Shown here piece after piece: positions 16,038-22,858 of a DNA stretch of 23,912 bases. A model generated the notes under the pieces. The model was not told where the DNA came from, ran no database searches, and was given only the letters and a program-made list of their open reading frames with translations. The stretch comes from MWDF01 sp964577435. Its GTDB lineage: Bacteria; Bacillota; DTU025; MWDF01. The position numbers and the translations under genes were made by a program. The stretch lies in contig CAZNZD010000019.1 in NCBI GenBank assembly GCA_964577435.1, forward strand, positions 1-23,912, in the 5' to 3' direction. How positions within the stretch are numbered: position 1 is the first letter of the stretch; each line of letters starts with the position of its first letter.

Positions 16038-17005
16038 TGAAGGCGCAGGCCGCCATAGTCATCCTGGGCCCCACTGCCTCAGGGAAGTCCGATGTAGCCA
16101 TCAGGCTCGCCGAAAGGCTGGGAGCGGAGGTCATATCGGCGGATTCCATGCAGGTCTACAGGGGCATGGACATCGGCACAGCTAAGCCTCCCAGGGAGGA
16201 CCTGGAGAGGGTCAGGCACCATCTCATCGATGTCTGCGAGCCTGATGAGCCGATGACCGTCGCCAGATACTGCGCGCTCGCCATGAAGGCCTATGAGGAT
16301 ATCACAGGAAGGGGCAAGCCTGCTATAGTCGCAGGGGGCACCGGGCTATACATAGATGCCCTTACCAGGGGATTCCTGTTTCCTGACACGGATGCCGACC
16401 ACGAGTTAAGGCAGCAGCTCTACTTGAAGGCGGCGGAGGATGGCGGTACGGAGGCGCTTCATGGGGAGCTTGCCGAGGCAGACCCGGTCTCCGCGTCCAG
16501 GATACACAGAAACGACGCCAGGAGGATAGTAAGGGCCCTGGAGGTGCTTAAGAAGACCGGAAGGCCCATCAGCGAGCTTCAGGCGGAAGCCCCGGAAGCA
16601 TCAGGGATACCGGCTGTCTTCTACGGCCTTAAGGCCGACAGGAAGATCATCGTGGGGAGAATTGAGCGCAGGGTGGACGAGATGCTGTCAAAGGGGCTTC
16701 TTAAAGAGGTTGAGGGGCTTATTGGGCTTGGATACGGAAACTGCAGGGTCGCCATGCAGGCGATAGGATACAAGGAGCTAATCGCCCACCTTGAGGGCTC
16801 AATGAGCCTTGATGAGGCGGTCGCTAGGATTAAGGCGGAGACCAGGAAGTACTCCAAGAGGCAGATGACGTGGTTTAAGAGGAACAGCAAGACGAGGTGG
16901 TTCGACTCCGGCACCATGGACGCGGACGCCATTGCCGGGTGCATTTCCTCGGACCTGATAGAAAGAGGATTACTTGAGAATGGGTCATTTCGACAGGATA
17001 GCTAA
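16037..17005 (+). CDS. miaA: tRNA dimethylallyltransferase
   Basis: A 322-aa MiaA that adds the isopentenyl group from dimethylallyl diphosphate to A37, producing the substrate of MiaB. The P-loop is GPTASGKS (11-18). The adjacent SADSMQVYRGMDIGTAKP carries the conserved Asp and the DMAPP- and tRNA-contacting residues. GGTGLYIDAL and the C-terminal KRQMTWFKRN element are also diagnostic. The start is GTG, overlapping the previous stop by one base. The last 32 bases overlap the next gene. Confidence 0.96.
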   Translation: MKAQAAIVILGPTASGKSDVAIRLAERLGAEVISADSMQVYRGMDIGTAKPPREDLERVRHHLIDVCEPDEPMTVARYCALAMKAYEDITGRGKPAIVAGGTGLYIDALTRGFLFPDTDADHELRQQLYLKAAEDGGTEALHGELAEADPVSASRIHRNDARRIVRALEVLKKTGRPISELQAEAPEASGIPAVFYGLKADRKIIVGRIERRVDEMLSKGLLKEVEGLIGLGYGNCRVAMQAIGYKELIAHLEGSMSLDEAVARIKAETRKYSKRQMTWFKRNSKTRWFDSGTMDADAIAGCISSDLIERGLLENGSFRQDS

Positions 17006-18248
17006 GTACAGCGGCAGGGTGAGGGGCATAGCCGAGGCGGCTATAAGCGAGTGCGCCCTGCAGCAGGCAGGATATGAGGAGATCAGGAGGATAAACACCA
17101 TTAGGGTGCTTGATGCCTTCAAGCAGGCGGGGATTTCCGACTACCAGTTCGGAGGAACCACCGGCTACGGCTACAATGACGCCGGCAGGGAGGCGATAGA
17201 GGCGGCCTTCTCGCTCATCTGCGGCAGCGAGGCCGCACTTGTAAGGCATCAGATAGTGTCCGGTACGCATGCGATATCGCTGGCGCTCTTCGGGGTGCTA
17301 AGGCCTGGCGGCAAGCTTATGGCGGCATACGGCAAACCATATGACACGCTCGACGGGATAATCTCAGGGGACGATGGGCATGGCTCCTTGAAAGAGCTCG
17401 GCGTATCCTACTCGCAGGTCGAGCCGGGCGAAGGCGGCGGACCGGACCTGGACGGCATATCAGATCAGGCTAGGGACTCCGATGCGGTGCTGGTGCAGCG
17501 CTCAAGGGGATACTCCACAAGAAAGCCACTATCCCTCAAGGACATATCCGCGATAGTGGAAGCCGTGAAGAAGGCCAACAGCAGCGCAGTAGTGATCGTA
17601 GACAACTGCTACGGAGAGTTCACAGACCTCATGGAACCGACGGAAGCAGGAGCCGACCTCATCGCCGGCTCCCTTATAAAGAATCCCGGGGGTGGGATCG
17701 CCCCCGCAGGCGGCTATGTCGCAGGAAGGCAGGAGTACGTGGAGAAGGCCGCATCAAGGCTGACCGCCCCGGGCCTGGGTTCACACTGCGGGCCCAGCCT
17801 GGGCATGAACCGCCTTATAGCACAGGGGCTGTACTTCGCACCCATGATCACCTGCGAGGCGATGTGCTCCTCTGCGTTTGCGTCCTGCTTTCTGGCAAGG
17901 CTGGGCTACAAGGTTGACCCGGGTCCGCTTGAGGACAGGGGGGATTCGGTCGTGCGTGTTGAATTAGGCAACAGGGAGAATCTTCTGAGCTTCATGAAGG
18001 CGGTCCAGGGCGGCTCGCCGGTGGATGCAAAGGCGACTCCCATACCTGGCTTCATGCCGGGCTATTCAGACGACGTCGTGATGGCTGCAGGCGCTTTCGT
18101 GCAGGGATCGTCCATTGAGCTGTCCGCGGATGCTCCGATGCGCCCACCGTACACGGCGTACCTTCAGGGAGGCCTCAGCCGCCATCAGATGGAGGCGACT
18201 CTTATGGCCTTCGCGGAAGAGAAGATAGGGAAGGGGTTGAGCGACTGA
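16974..18248 (+). CDS. Methionine gamma-lyase / YnbB-like PLP-dependent enzyme
   Basis: A 424-aa fold-type I PLP protein of the 'aluminium resistance' / YnbB family. The probable PLP lysine is Lys236 in GSLIKNPGGGIA, followed by the characteristic PAGGYVAG. ALVRHQIVSGTHAISLALFG is also typical. The family is usually annotated as a cystathionine or methionine gamma-lyase-like enzyme, but the true substrate is uncertain. The start is TTG 16974 (AGAGG five bases upstream) or ATG 16980 with poorer spacing. Both overlap the miaA end. In Bacillus-type genomes hfq often lies between miaA and this gene, but it is absent here. Confidence 0.9.
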   Translation: MRMGHFDRIAKYSGRVRGIAEAAISECALQQAGYEEIRRINTIRVLDAFKQAGISDYQFGGTTGYGYNDAGREAIEAAFSLICGSEAALVRHQIVSGTHAISLALFGVLRPGGKLMAAYGKPYDTLDGIISGDDGHGSLKELGVSYSQVEPGEGGGPDLDGISDQARDSDAVLVQRSRGYSTRKPLSLKDISAIVEAVKKANSSAVVIVDNCYGEFTDLMEPTEAGADLIAGSLIKNPGGGIAPAGGYVAGRQEYVEKAASRLTAPGLGSHCGPSLGMNRLIAQGLYFAPMITCEAMCSSAFASCFLARLGYKVDPGPLEDRGDSVVRVELGNRENLLSFMKAVQGGSPVDAKATPIPGFMPGYSDDVVMAAGAFVQGSSIELSADAPMRPPYTAYLQGGLSRHQMEATLMAFAEEKIGKGLSD

Positions 18249-19474
18249 TGCCGGTTGCAAAGAAAAACACCTCGAAAGCAAGGCTCGCTGCAACCATATT
18301 GCTCACACTCGTTTTAGTGACGGCGGCCTCCGCATATGGCGGGACGCCGGAGTCCATCCCTCCTACGCAGGGAGTTCTGGATGCAATGGCCCCTGCTGTG
18401 TCGGATGTGAGGGTCCTTGCCGGCAATAAGGGTGCCGCGCTGGTGACATTCAGGGTTAACGCTGAACTTAGTCCGGGAATCTCCGTTGTGGGCCCAATAG
18501 AGGCTGATGGCGGGATGCTAACCCATACGCTTCAGATACTGCCACTGTCCGAGGGCTTCAGCATGGAATCCGCCAGCATAGAATACTCCGGCGGGGAACC
18601 CTTCGCATACAGCTGGAGCGTCCTCAGCGAAAACGGCGGGGACTGCACATTCCAGGTCATCTATATGACCGAGAGCATCCATTGGAATGTGGGCGGGCAG
18701 CTTACAGCCGGCAAGGCGATGCTAATGGACGGCAGGTTCTACCTTGGGATAAGAAATGAATCGCAGATAGGATACGATGCAGCGGAAGTCGTCCTCGTCG
18801 GGACCGGCGGGGCGATCCAGTCGTCTAAGGAGGCAATAGCTGGCGTCGAGCTCTGGAAGGTCATTAAGCAGGCGGGCCAATCGATCGACCTTACCCCTGA
18901 CAGCGAGACGAGGCTCCTGCTGGCCGAGCTGAAAGGTGCCCCTTACAAGACTTACGTTGGAGGATCTGTGGGGTCCGGCTTGAAGGGGTATCTGGGGAAA
19001 CCCGCGGTCAAGGAGCAGATTAGGATGGACGTCTTCGCTGAAGTGGCAACAAGCCCCTCGATAGACGAGCTTCCGTCAAAGGCATTTGCCCTGGCTCTGT
19101 ACCAGAAGGAGGCAGATAACTCAGTTACGGGGGCAAACAGCATAGCCCCTACAGAGGTCCTTGTCGCAGGCGGCCTCCTCTCTGTGAAGCTGGGTCAGTC
19201 CGCGGACGTCACAGCCGAGATAGAAAGGACTGAGAGCAAGACAGTCGGCACCAGTTCATTCGAGGAGTCGTTCAGAATCACGATAAGGTCGAATTCTGCC
19301 ACATCGACAGAAGTCCAATTGACCGAGAGCTTCCCCGGTGAATGGACGATGATAAGCAATACCGGGGCTGAGTGGGTAAGAAAGGACGGCAACACAGCAG
19401 TGGCCAGGTTCACAGTGCCTGCGAAAGGGACCGTATTCCAGATGTACAAAGTGAGGTACACATATTCCAAATGA
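18248..19474 (+). CDS. Exported DUF4139-like protein
   Basis: A 408-aa protein with an N-terminal hydrophobic segment (11-29, ending ASAYG), so it is probably exported. The middle section resembles DUF4139: an aromatic-rich strand FQVIYMTESIHWNV near 135-148, then GRFYLGIRNES and a strand ending VVLVG. The C-terminal strand pair FTVPAKGTVFQMYKVRYTY closes it like other DUF4139 proteins. The resemblance is by eye and modest. No catalytic residues were identified. It overlaps the preceding gene (TGATG) and the following one (ATGA), so it is co-translated with a cytosolic PLP enzyme and a nuclease, which is an unexpected grouping. Confidence 0.7.
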   Translation: MPVAKKNTSKARLAATILLTLVLVTAASAYGGTPESIPPTQGVLDAMAPAVSDVRVLAGNKGAALVTFRVNAELSPGISVVGPIEADGGMLTHTLQILPLSEGFSMESASIEYSGGEPFAYSWSVLSENGGDCTFQVIYMTESIHWNVGGQLTAGKAMLMDGRFYLGIRNESQIGYDAAEVVLVGTGGAIQSSKEAIAGVELWKVIKQAGQSIDLTPDSETRLLLAELKGAPYKTYVGGSVGSGLKGYLGKPAVKEQIRMDVFAEVATSPSIDELPSKAFALALYQKEADNSVTGANSIAPTEVLVAGGLLSVKLGQSADVTAEIERTESKTVGTSSFEESFRITIRSNSATSTEVQLTESFPGEWTMISNTGAEWVRKDGNTAVARFTVPAKGTVFQMYKVRYTYSK

Positions 19475-20133
19475 TCAGCGACTACGAGCACATACTAAGA
19501 GAGAGCACTCTTAATGGTGAAGTGCTCTGTAACAGCCTAGGGAAGTTCACACTCATTGAGAACGAGCTTCCGCAAGTCGACGGGTTAAGGTACGAGGATT
19601 ACTTCGGCCTTCACTTCCTGGACATCGAGACTACCGGGCTATTCGGGGCTGAGCAGCCCCTGTTTCTCATCGGGCTTCTGAAGGTTGTGGAGCAAGGCCT
19701 TGTCTGCACTCAGCTTCTTGCCAGAAACCCAGGCGAGGAACCGGCGGCCCTGTTACATCTTCTCTCATACATCAAAGATGGTACCGCCGTAATGACTTTC
19801 AACGGCGACAGCTTCGACATCCCTTACATAGAGAAGAGGATGAGCTACTGCAACATCACCCTTCCGGAGATTGTCTCTGTGGACCTTCTCAAGCCTGCAA
19901 GGAAGAGGTACAAGGACAAGCTTGCGAGCTGTTCGTTGCAGTCGCTTGAGAGGAATGTCCTGGGCCTGGCCGACTGGAATAGGGAAGACGATATCCCCGG
20001 CGGCAAAATACCACGGGTCTATTGGGACTATGTGAACACTTCGGAATACTCGCTGCTGCTTCCGATCATCAAGCACAACATCATGGATTTGATATCCACT
20101 GCCCGCCTTTGGGCCATACTATCAAGGCCATAA
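19471..20133 (+). CDS. YprB-type RNase H-fold (DEDD) exonuclease-like protein
   Basis: A 220-aa protein starting at MISDYEH, where ATGA overlaps the previous stop. A longer in-frame reading back to 19372 lies inside the upstream gene and was rejected. The DEDD exonuclease residues are visible. Motif I is Asp51-x-Glu53 in LDIETTGLF. Motif II is TFNGDSFDIPY (Asn111, Asp116). Motif III is HNIMDL (His202, Asp206). The intervening ARKRYKDKL and IPRVYWDY segments match the YprB / RNase_H_2 family. Relatives are predicted 3'-5' exonucleases, and the substrate is not established. It is the last gene of the long unit. Confidence 0.88.
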   Translation: MISDYEHILRESTLNGEVLCNSLGKFTLIENELPQVDGLRYEDYFGLHFLDIETTGLFGAEQPLFLIGLLKVVEQGLVCTQLLARNPGEEPAALLHLLSYIKDGTAVMTFNGDSFDIPYIEKRMSYCNITLPEIVSVDLLKPARKRYKDKLASCSLQSLERNVLGLADWNREDDIPGGKIPRVYWDYVNTSEYSLLLPIIKHNIMDLISTARLWAILSRP

Positions 20134-20138
20134 ACCAA

Positions 20139-20194
20139 TACTCGATATAAAAGTAGACATAATTATATGTCTACTTTAGCCTTATTATCGAGTA
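20139..20194 (+). repeat. Nested inverted repeat, probably the terminator of the long operon
   Basis: The inner arms AAAGTAGACATA (20150-20161) and TATGTCTACTTT (20166-20177) pair perfectly over 12 bases with an ATTA loop. The outer arms TACTCGATA (20139-20147) and TATCGAGTA (20186-20194) pair perfectly over nine. The hairpin starts a few bases after the yprB stop. CTACTTTAGCC contains only a short T-run, so it is not a textbook terminator. The rest of the gap 20195-20278 is AT-richer and shows no gene. Confidence 0.7.
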
Positions 20195-20278
20195 TACGGT
20201 TGTGTATTGCGATGTATAAACGTTATGGTTTACATAAGTGAAGATGTAGGAGACCGCTTGAAAAGGATAACAATCATA

Positions 20279-20307
20279 TTGAAAGCGGGCATTGATGCTG
20301 GTATTAT
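20279..20307 (+). promoter_or_regulatory. Promoter of tRNA-Pro(GGG)
   Basis: TTGAAA (20279-20284) and TATTAT (20302-20307) are separated by exactly 17 bases. The tRNA begins 16 bases after the -10, implying a short leader. Confidence 0.75.
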
Positions 20308-20322
20308 ATTGATTGTTAGCGA

Positions 20323-20400
20323 CGGGGCGTGGCGCAGTTTGGCTAGCGCGCTTGCTTGGGGTGCAAGAGGTCGGGAGTTCAAGTCTCCCCGCTCCGACCA
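20323..20400 (+). tRNA. tRNA-Pro(GGG)
   Basis: A full cloverleaf. The acceptor CGGGGCG pairs with CGCTCCG (one G-U). The D-stem is GCGC/GCGC. The anticodon stem CTTGC/GCAAG encloses TTGGGGT, giving anticodon GGG, which reads CCC. The T-arm contains GTTCAAGT. A discriminator A and encoded CCA complete the 78 bases. It has its own promoter and terminator, so it is a single-gene unit. Confidence 0.95.
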
Positions 20401-20430
20401 AATAGGACAGTCCGAAAGGGCTGTCCTATT
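20401..20430 (+). terminator. Terminator hairpin after tRNA-Pro(GGG)
   Basis: A 13-pair stem (20401-20413 with 20418-20430, one G-U) is closed by a GAAA tetraloop immediately after the tRNA CCA end. It is followed by CCTATTCC rather than a pure T-run. The strong stem makes termination or 3'-end definition likely. Confidence 0.75.
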
Positions 20431-20463
20431 CCTATTCCTAAGATTCCCCAGGTTACTATCAAT

Positions 20464-20472
20464 TGATATAAT
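20464..20472 (+). promoter_or_regulatory. Extended -10 promoter of the patatin-like gene
   Basis: TGATATAAT (20464-20472) is a perfect TATAAT preceded by TGn. No convincing -35 is seen 17 bases upstream. It lies 24 bases before the chosen GTG start. Confidence 0.5.
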
Positions 20473-20495
20473 CCACTTAGGCGGAGGTGGTCCCC

Positions 20496-21389
20496 GTGCT
20501 GGACAGCATAGCTCATGTCCTCTCTGACGATGAATACCTGAAGGTATCAAGAGGCAGGGTTGCATTGATCAAGAAGGGGATAAGAAGGAAGACCGTCGGC
20601 CTTGCACTTGGCTCCGGCGCTGCTAGAGGGCTGGCGCATATTGGCGTCATCAAAGTGCTTGAGGACAACTCAATTCCTATCGATGCGATAGTTGGCTGCA
20701 GCGCAGGCGCCCTTGTGGGTGGAGCATACGCTTGCGGGATGTCAGTAAGAGAGATGACTGACTTAGCGCTTTCCATAAGGCAGCCGGATATAATCCGTTA
20801 CCTTGACCTCGGTCTGGCGGGCAGGTATGGGCTTTTCAGGGGCAATAACGTCACCAGGCTGATCAAGGACCTTACAGGAGGCTGCAGCTTCATAGAGACG
20901 AAGATGCCATTCATAGCAGTCGCAACCAATATCAAGAGCGGAGAGGAGATGGCATTTGAGACAGGGGAGATATGGAGTGCCATCAGAGCTTCGATATCGA
21001 TACCGGGGATATTCGCTCCTCACAGGATCGAAGGCGAATACTACGTCGACGGGGCGGTGTCAAATCCCGTTCCAAGCGACTATCTCACTGCAATCGGCAT
21101 AGATGTAGTCATCGGGGTTGATGTGGTGCCGGATGTTGCAAAGACAATGGCGGAAGGTGCGCCCAGCCTTGTTACCGTGCTTCTGAACAGCTTCGACATC
21201 TTCCAGGAGAGGCTTGTCAAGATGGTGATCCATCACAGCGATGTTAGGATACGGCCATCGATCGAGGGCATACAGGCCCATGAGTTCTACAGGGCAGGTG
21301 AGATAATAGACAAGGGTATGAGAGCCGCGATGGAGAAGATTGATGAGATAACCGGGGCGATGCTGACAGGAGAGCACAGAGGCGGATGA
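20496..21389 (+). CDS. Patatin-like phospholipase (RssA/YlbK-like)
   Basis: A 297-aa protein with a GTG start, placed eight bases after GGAGG. A GTG nine bases earlier lies within that ribosome-binding site and was rejected. The patatin Ser-Asp dyad is intact. The oxyanion segment is GSGAARGLAHIG (39-50), the nucleophile is Ser69 in GCSAG, and the aspartate is Asp185 in VDGAVSNPVP. Family members are serine acyl hydrolases of lipids. The bacterial RssA/YlbK/RssA-like branch is mostly uncharacterised. There is no signal peptide, so it is probably cytoplasmic or membrane-associated. It is a single gene flanked by tRNA genes. Confidence 0.92.
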   Translation: MLDSIAHVLSDDEYLKVSRGRVALIKKGIRRKTVGLALGSGAARGLAHIGVIKVLEDNSIPIDAIVGCSAGALVGGAYACGMSVREMTDLALSIRQPDIIRYLDLGLAGRYGLFRGNNVTRLIKDLTGGCSFIETKMPFIAVATNIKSGEEMAFETGEIWSAIRASISIPGIFAPHRIEGEYYVDGAVSNPVPSDYLTAIGIDVVIGVDVVPDVAKTMAEGAPSLVTVLLNSFDIFQERLVKMVIHHSDVRIRPSIEGIQAHEFYRAGEIIDKGMRAAMEKIDEITGAMLTGEHRGG

Positions 21390-21410
21390 GTGGCGGGCAT
21401 TCCCACTCTG

Positions 21411-21437
21411 AAAAGCAAAAAGCGGGAGATCCCCGCT
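21411..21437 (-). terminator. Intrinsic terminator of the minus-strand tRNA unit
   Basis: On the minus strand AGCGGG (21432-21437) and CCCGCT (21421-21426) form a stem, followed by TTTTTGCTTTT (21410-21420), a good T-tract. It lies 20 bases beyond the tRNA-Leu 3' end. On the plus strand it could also serve the patatin gene, but no T-run follows there. Confidence 0.85.
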
Positions 21438-21456
21438 AATCTGCCTTAATGCGTTA

Positions 21457-21540
21457 TGGTGCGAGAGGCGGGACTTGAACCCGCACGAGTCACCCCGCCA
21501 GATCCTAAGTCTGGTGCGTCTGCCATTCCGCCACTCTCGC
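21457..21540 (-). tRNA. tRNA-Leu(TAG)
   Basis: A class II tRNA with a long variable arm. The acceptor GCGAGAG/CTCTCGC pairs perfectly. The anticodon stem CCAGA/TCTGG encloses CTTAGGA, giving anticodon TAG. The T-loop GTTCAAGT is present. A discriminator A and encoded CCA are at 21457-21460 on the complement. It is the second gene of a two-tRNA transcript, six bases after tRNA-Pro(CGG). Confidence 0.95.
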
Positions 21541-21546
21541 AAGAAA

Positions 21547-21623
21547 TGGTCGAGGTGCCGGGACTTGAACCCGGGGCCTCTTGGTCCCGAACCAAGCGCG
21601 CTACCAAACTGCGCTACACCTCG
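21547..21623 (-). tRNA. tRNA-Pro(CGG)
   Basis: A complete cloverleaf on the minus strand. The acceptor CGAGGTG pairs with CACCTCG. The anticodon stem CTTGG/CCAAG encloses TTCGGGA, giving anticodon CGG, which reads CCG. A discriminator A and encoded CCA are present. It is closely related in its D-arm and T-loop to tRNA-Pro(GGG) about 1.2 kb to the left on the opposite strand. Confidence 0.95.
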
Positions 21624-21643
21624 ACTAAAATCAGACAATAGTT

Positions 21644-21672
21644 ATTCTATAACAGAATGCGATTAACTTCAA
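21644..21672 (-). promoter_or_regulatory. Promoter of the tRNA-Pro(CGG)/tRNA-Leu(TAG) unit
   Basis: On the minus strand TTGAAG (21667-21672) and TAGAAT (21644-21649) are separated by 17 bases. The -10 lies 20 bases upstream of the tRNA 5' end. Confidence 0.7.
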
Positions 21673-21722
21673 TTGCTTTCTCAGGTATATTGCAGGGTGT
21701 CGGAGTTGATTAGGCATTAACC

Positions 21723-21739
21723 GGGCTAGGATTTAGCCC
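21723..21739 (+). other. Small hairpin upstream of the uracil-DNA glycosylase gene
   Basis: GGGCTA (21723-21728) and TAGCCC (21734-21739) form a six-pair stem with a five-base loop, about 33 bases ahead of the udg start. No T-run follows. Its role, if any, is unknown. I found no convincing promoter for this gene in 21673-21772. Confidence 0.35.
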
Positions 21740-21772
21740 TATGGACCAGAAGGAGAAAGGGTTGAACAAGAT

Positions 21773-22399
21773 ATGCAGTACAGCCTTTTTCAGAAAATAG
21801 ACAAGCAGGAAGAGGCCGAAGGGTCTCCCGCAGCTAACAAGAGGCAGGTCATGCAGGAACTTGAGAGGCAGGTATCAGGCTGTACCAGATGCAGGCTTCA
21901 CGGCACCAGGACCAACACGGTTCCAGGCGAAGGGAACCTGGATGCCTCCTTGATGTTCGTCGGGGAAGGGCCTGGCGCAGATGAGGATGCGAAGGGAAGG
22001 CCATTCGTAGGGGCTGCGGGGAGGCTTCTGGACAACATCATCGTCGCCATGGGGATGCACCGCGAGGATGTGTACATCGGCAATGTTGTTAAATGCAGGC
22101 CGCCGGCGAACAGGCTTCCTGAGAAGGATGAGATGGACAGCTGCCTTCCTTACCTGGAAAGGCAGATCAAAGTCATAGATCCGAAGGTGGTCGTGCTTCT
22201 CGGATCGACTGCTTACAAGGCGATCATCAAGGAAAGCAAGGATGGGATTACTAAGGCCAGAGGTCAGGTGATAGAGCTTGATGGAAGGGTCTACGTTCCT
22301 ACATTCCACCCGGCAGCCCTGCTGAGAGACCCTTCAAAGAAGAAGGACGTGTGGGCCGACATGAAGAAAGTATTATCCTTATTGGGAAAGGAATCTTGA
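21773..22399 (+). CDS. Family 4 uracil-DNA glycosylase ([4Fe-4S])
   Basis: A 208-aa family 4 UDG that removes uracil from DNA to start base-excision repair. The four iron-sulfur ligands are Cys37, Cys40 (CTRC), Cys108 (KCRPP) and Cys124. Active-site motif A is GEGPGADEDAKGRPFVGAAG (64-83) and motif B is HPAAL (179-183). The N-terminal MQYSLF holds a QxSLF pentapeptide that fits the bacterial sliding-clamp-binding consensus. ATG 21773 has AAAGGG 11 bases upstream, a mediocre ribosome-binding site. Start choice is moderately sure, because it is the only Met ahead of the domain in this frame. Confidence 0.93.
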   Translation: MQYSLFQKIDKQEEAEGSPAANKRQVMQELERQVSGCTRCRLHGTRTNTVPGEGNLDASLMFVGEGPGADEDAKGRPFVGAAGRLLDNIIVAMGMHREDVYIGNVVKCRPPANRLPEKDEMDSCLPYLERQIKVIDPKVVVLLGSTAYKAIIKESKDGITKARGQVIELDGRVYVPTFHPAALLRDPSKKKDVWADMKKVLSLLGKES

Positions 22400-22455
22400 A
22401 GAAATATCGTATAATAGGAATAGGGAGAATATCAACCAGGAAGGGTGTGAGTGCC

Positions 22456-22803
22456 ATGAACCTCATATCAAGCGAGGATATCCTGCGGGGGCTCGAAAGC
22501 TTCAGGGCAATCGCAAAACAAGATTTCCTCGCTGCGCAGTTAACGGAGAACCCAGATTTCTGGGCGAAGCAGGCCACTGCCAGAAGGACAACTTATGACA
22601 AGCTCATCGGCGTAATAGCGAACGATGGAGTCGAAAGCGCAGTCCTCTTGGCGAAAAAGTGGTATCAGGATCTTCCGACGCTATATGACCGTCCGCAGAT
22701 GAGCAGCCCTGAGGAAAGGGGCGCCAAGCAAGCTTTGGAGATATTCTTCAAGGCGTGCGGAGTTGAAAAGAAGGAATTGAAGGAGACCTCATCGGCGAAT
22801 TGA
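22456..22803 (+). CDS. Hypothetical protein, 115 aa
   Basis: I do not recognise this protein. It starts at MNLISSEDIL, with AGGAAGG about 11 bases upstream. A longer reading begins inside the udg gene and was rejected. Composition suggests a soluble, mainly helical protein with conserved-looking aromatic positions (NPDFWAKQATARR near 32-44 and KKWYQDLP near 67-74). There is no signal peptide, membrane helix or cysteine cluster. A TATAAT at 22410-22415 could be a weak promoter without a -35. It lies 56 bases after udg and converges on lexA, so repair-linked co-expression with udg is possible but unproven. Confidence 0.7.
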   Translation: MNLISSEDILRGLESFRAIAKQDFLAAQLTENPDFWAKQATARRTTYDKLIGVIANDGVESAVLLAKKWYQDLPTLYDRPQMSSPEERGAKQALEIFFKACGVEKKELKETSSAN

Positions 22804-22828
22804 TGGGGGTATCCCAATGTAATAAGTT

Positions 22829-22858
22829 AAGCCCTGCTTTATAGCGGGGCTTATATCT
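22829..22858 (+). terminator. Bidirectional terminator between the hypothetical gene and lexA
   Basis: AAGCCCTGC (22829-22837) pairs with GCGGGGCTT (22844-22852, one G-U) around a six-base loop. ATATCTTTC follows on plus and AACTTATT follows on minus. The lexA stop codon (22851-22853) overlaps the right arm. Confidence 0.75.

Noticed and set aside
20207..20527. Plus-strand 106-aa frame from the AT-rich gap
   Set aside because: It reads through the tRNA-Pro promoter, tRNA and terminator.
20230..20565. Minus-strand frame of 111 aa containing a GDLNSRPLAPQ-type stretch
   Set aside because: That stretch is the antisense translation of tRNA-Pro(GGG), a well-known source of spurious proteins.
21060..21666. 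Frames on both strands across 21456-21638 (for example VPGLEPGASWSR)
   Set aside because: They translate tRNA-Leu(TAG) and tRNA-Pro(CGG) and continue into the patatin gene antisense. No real coding signal.
21741..21800. A 19-codon frame (MDQKEKG...) overlapping the udg start as a possible leader peptide
   Set aside because: It has no ribosome-binding site and no attenuator-like structure follows. Its purine-rich part better explains the udg ribosome-binding region.
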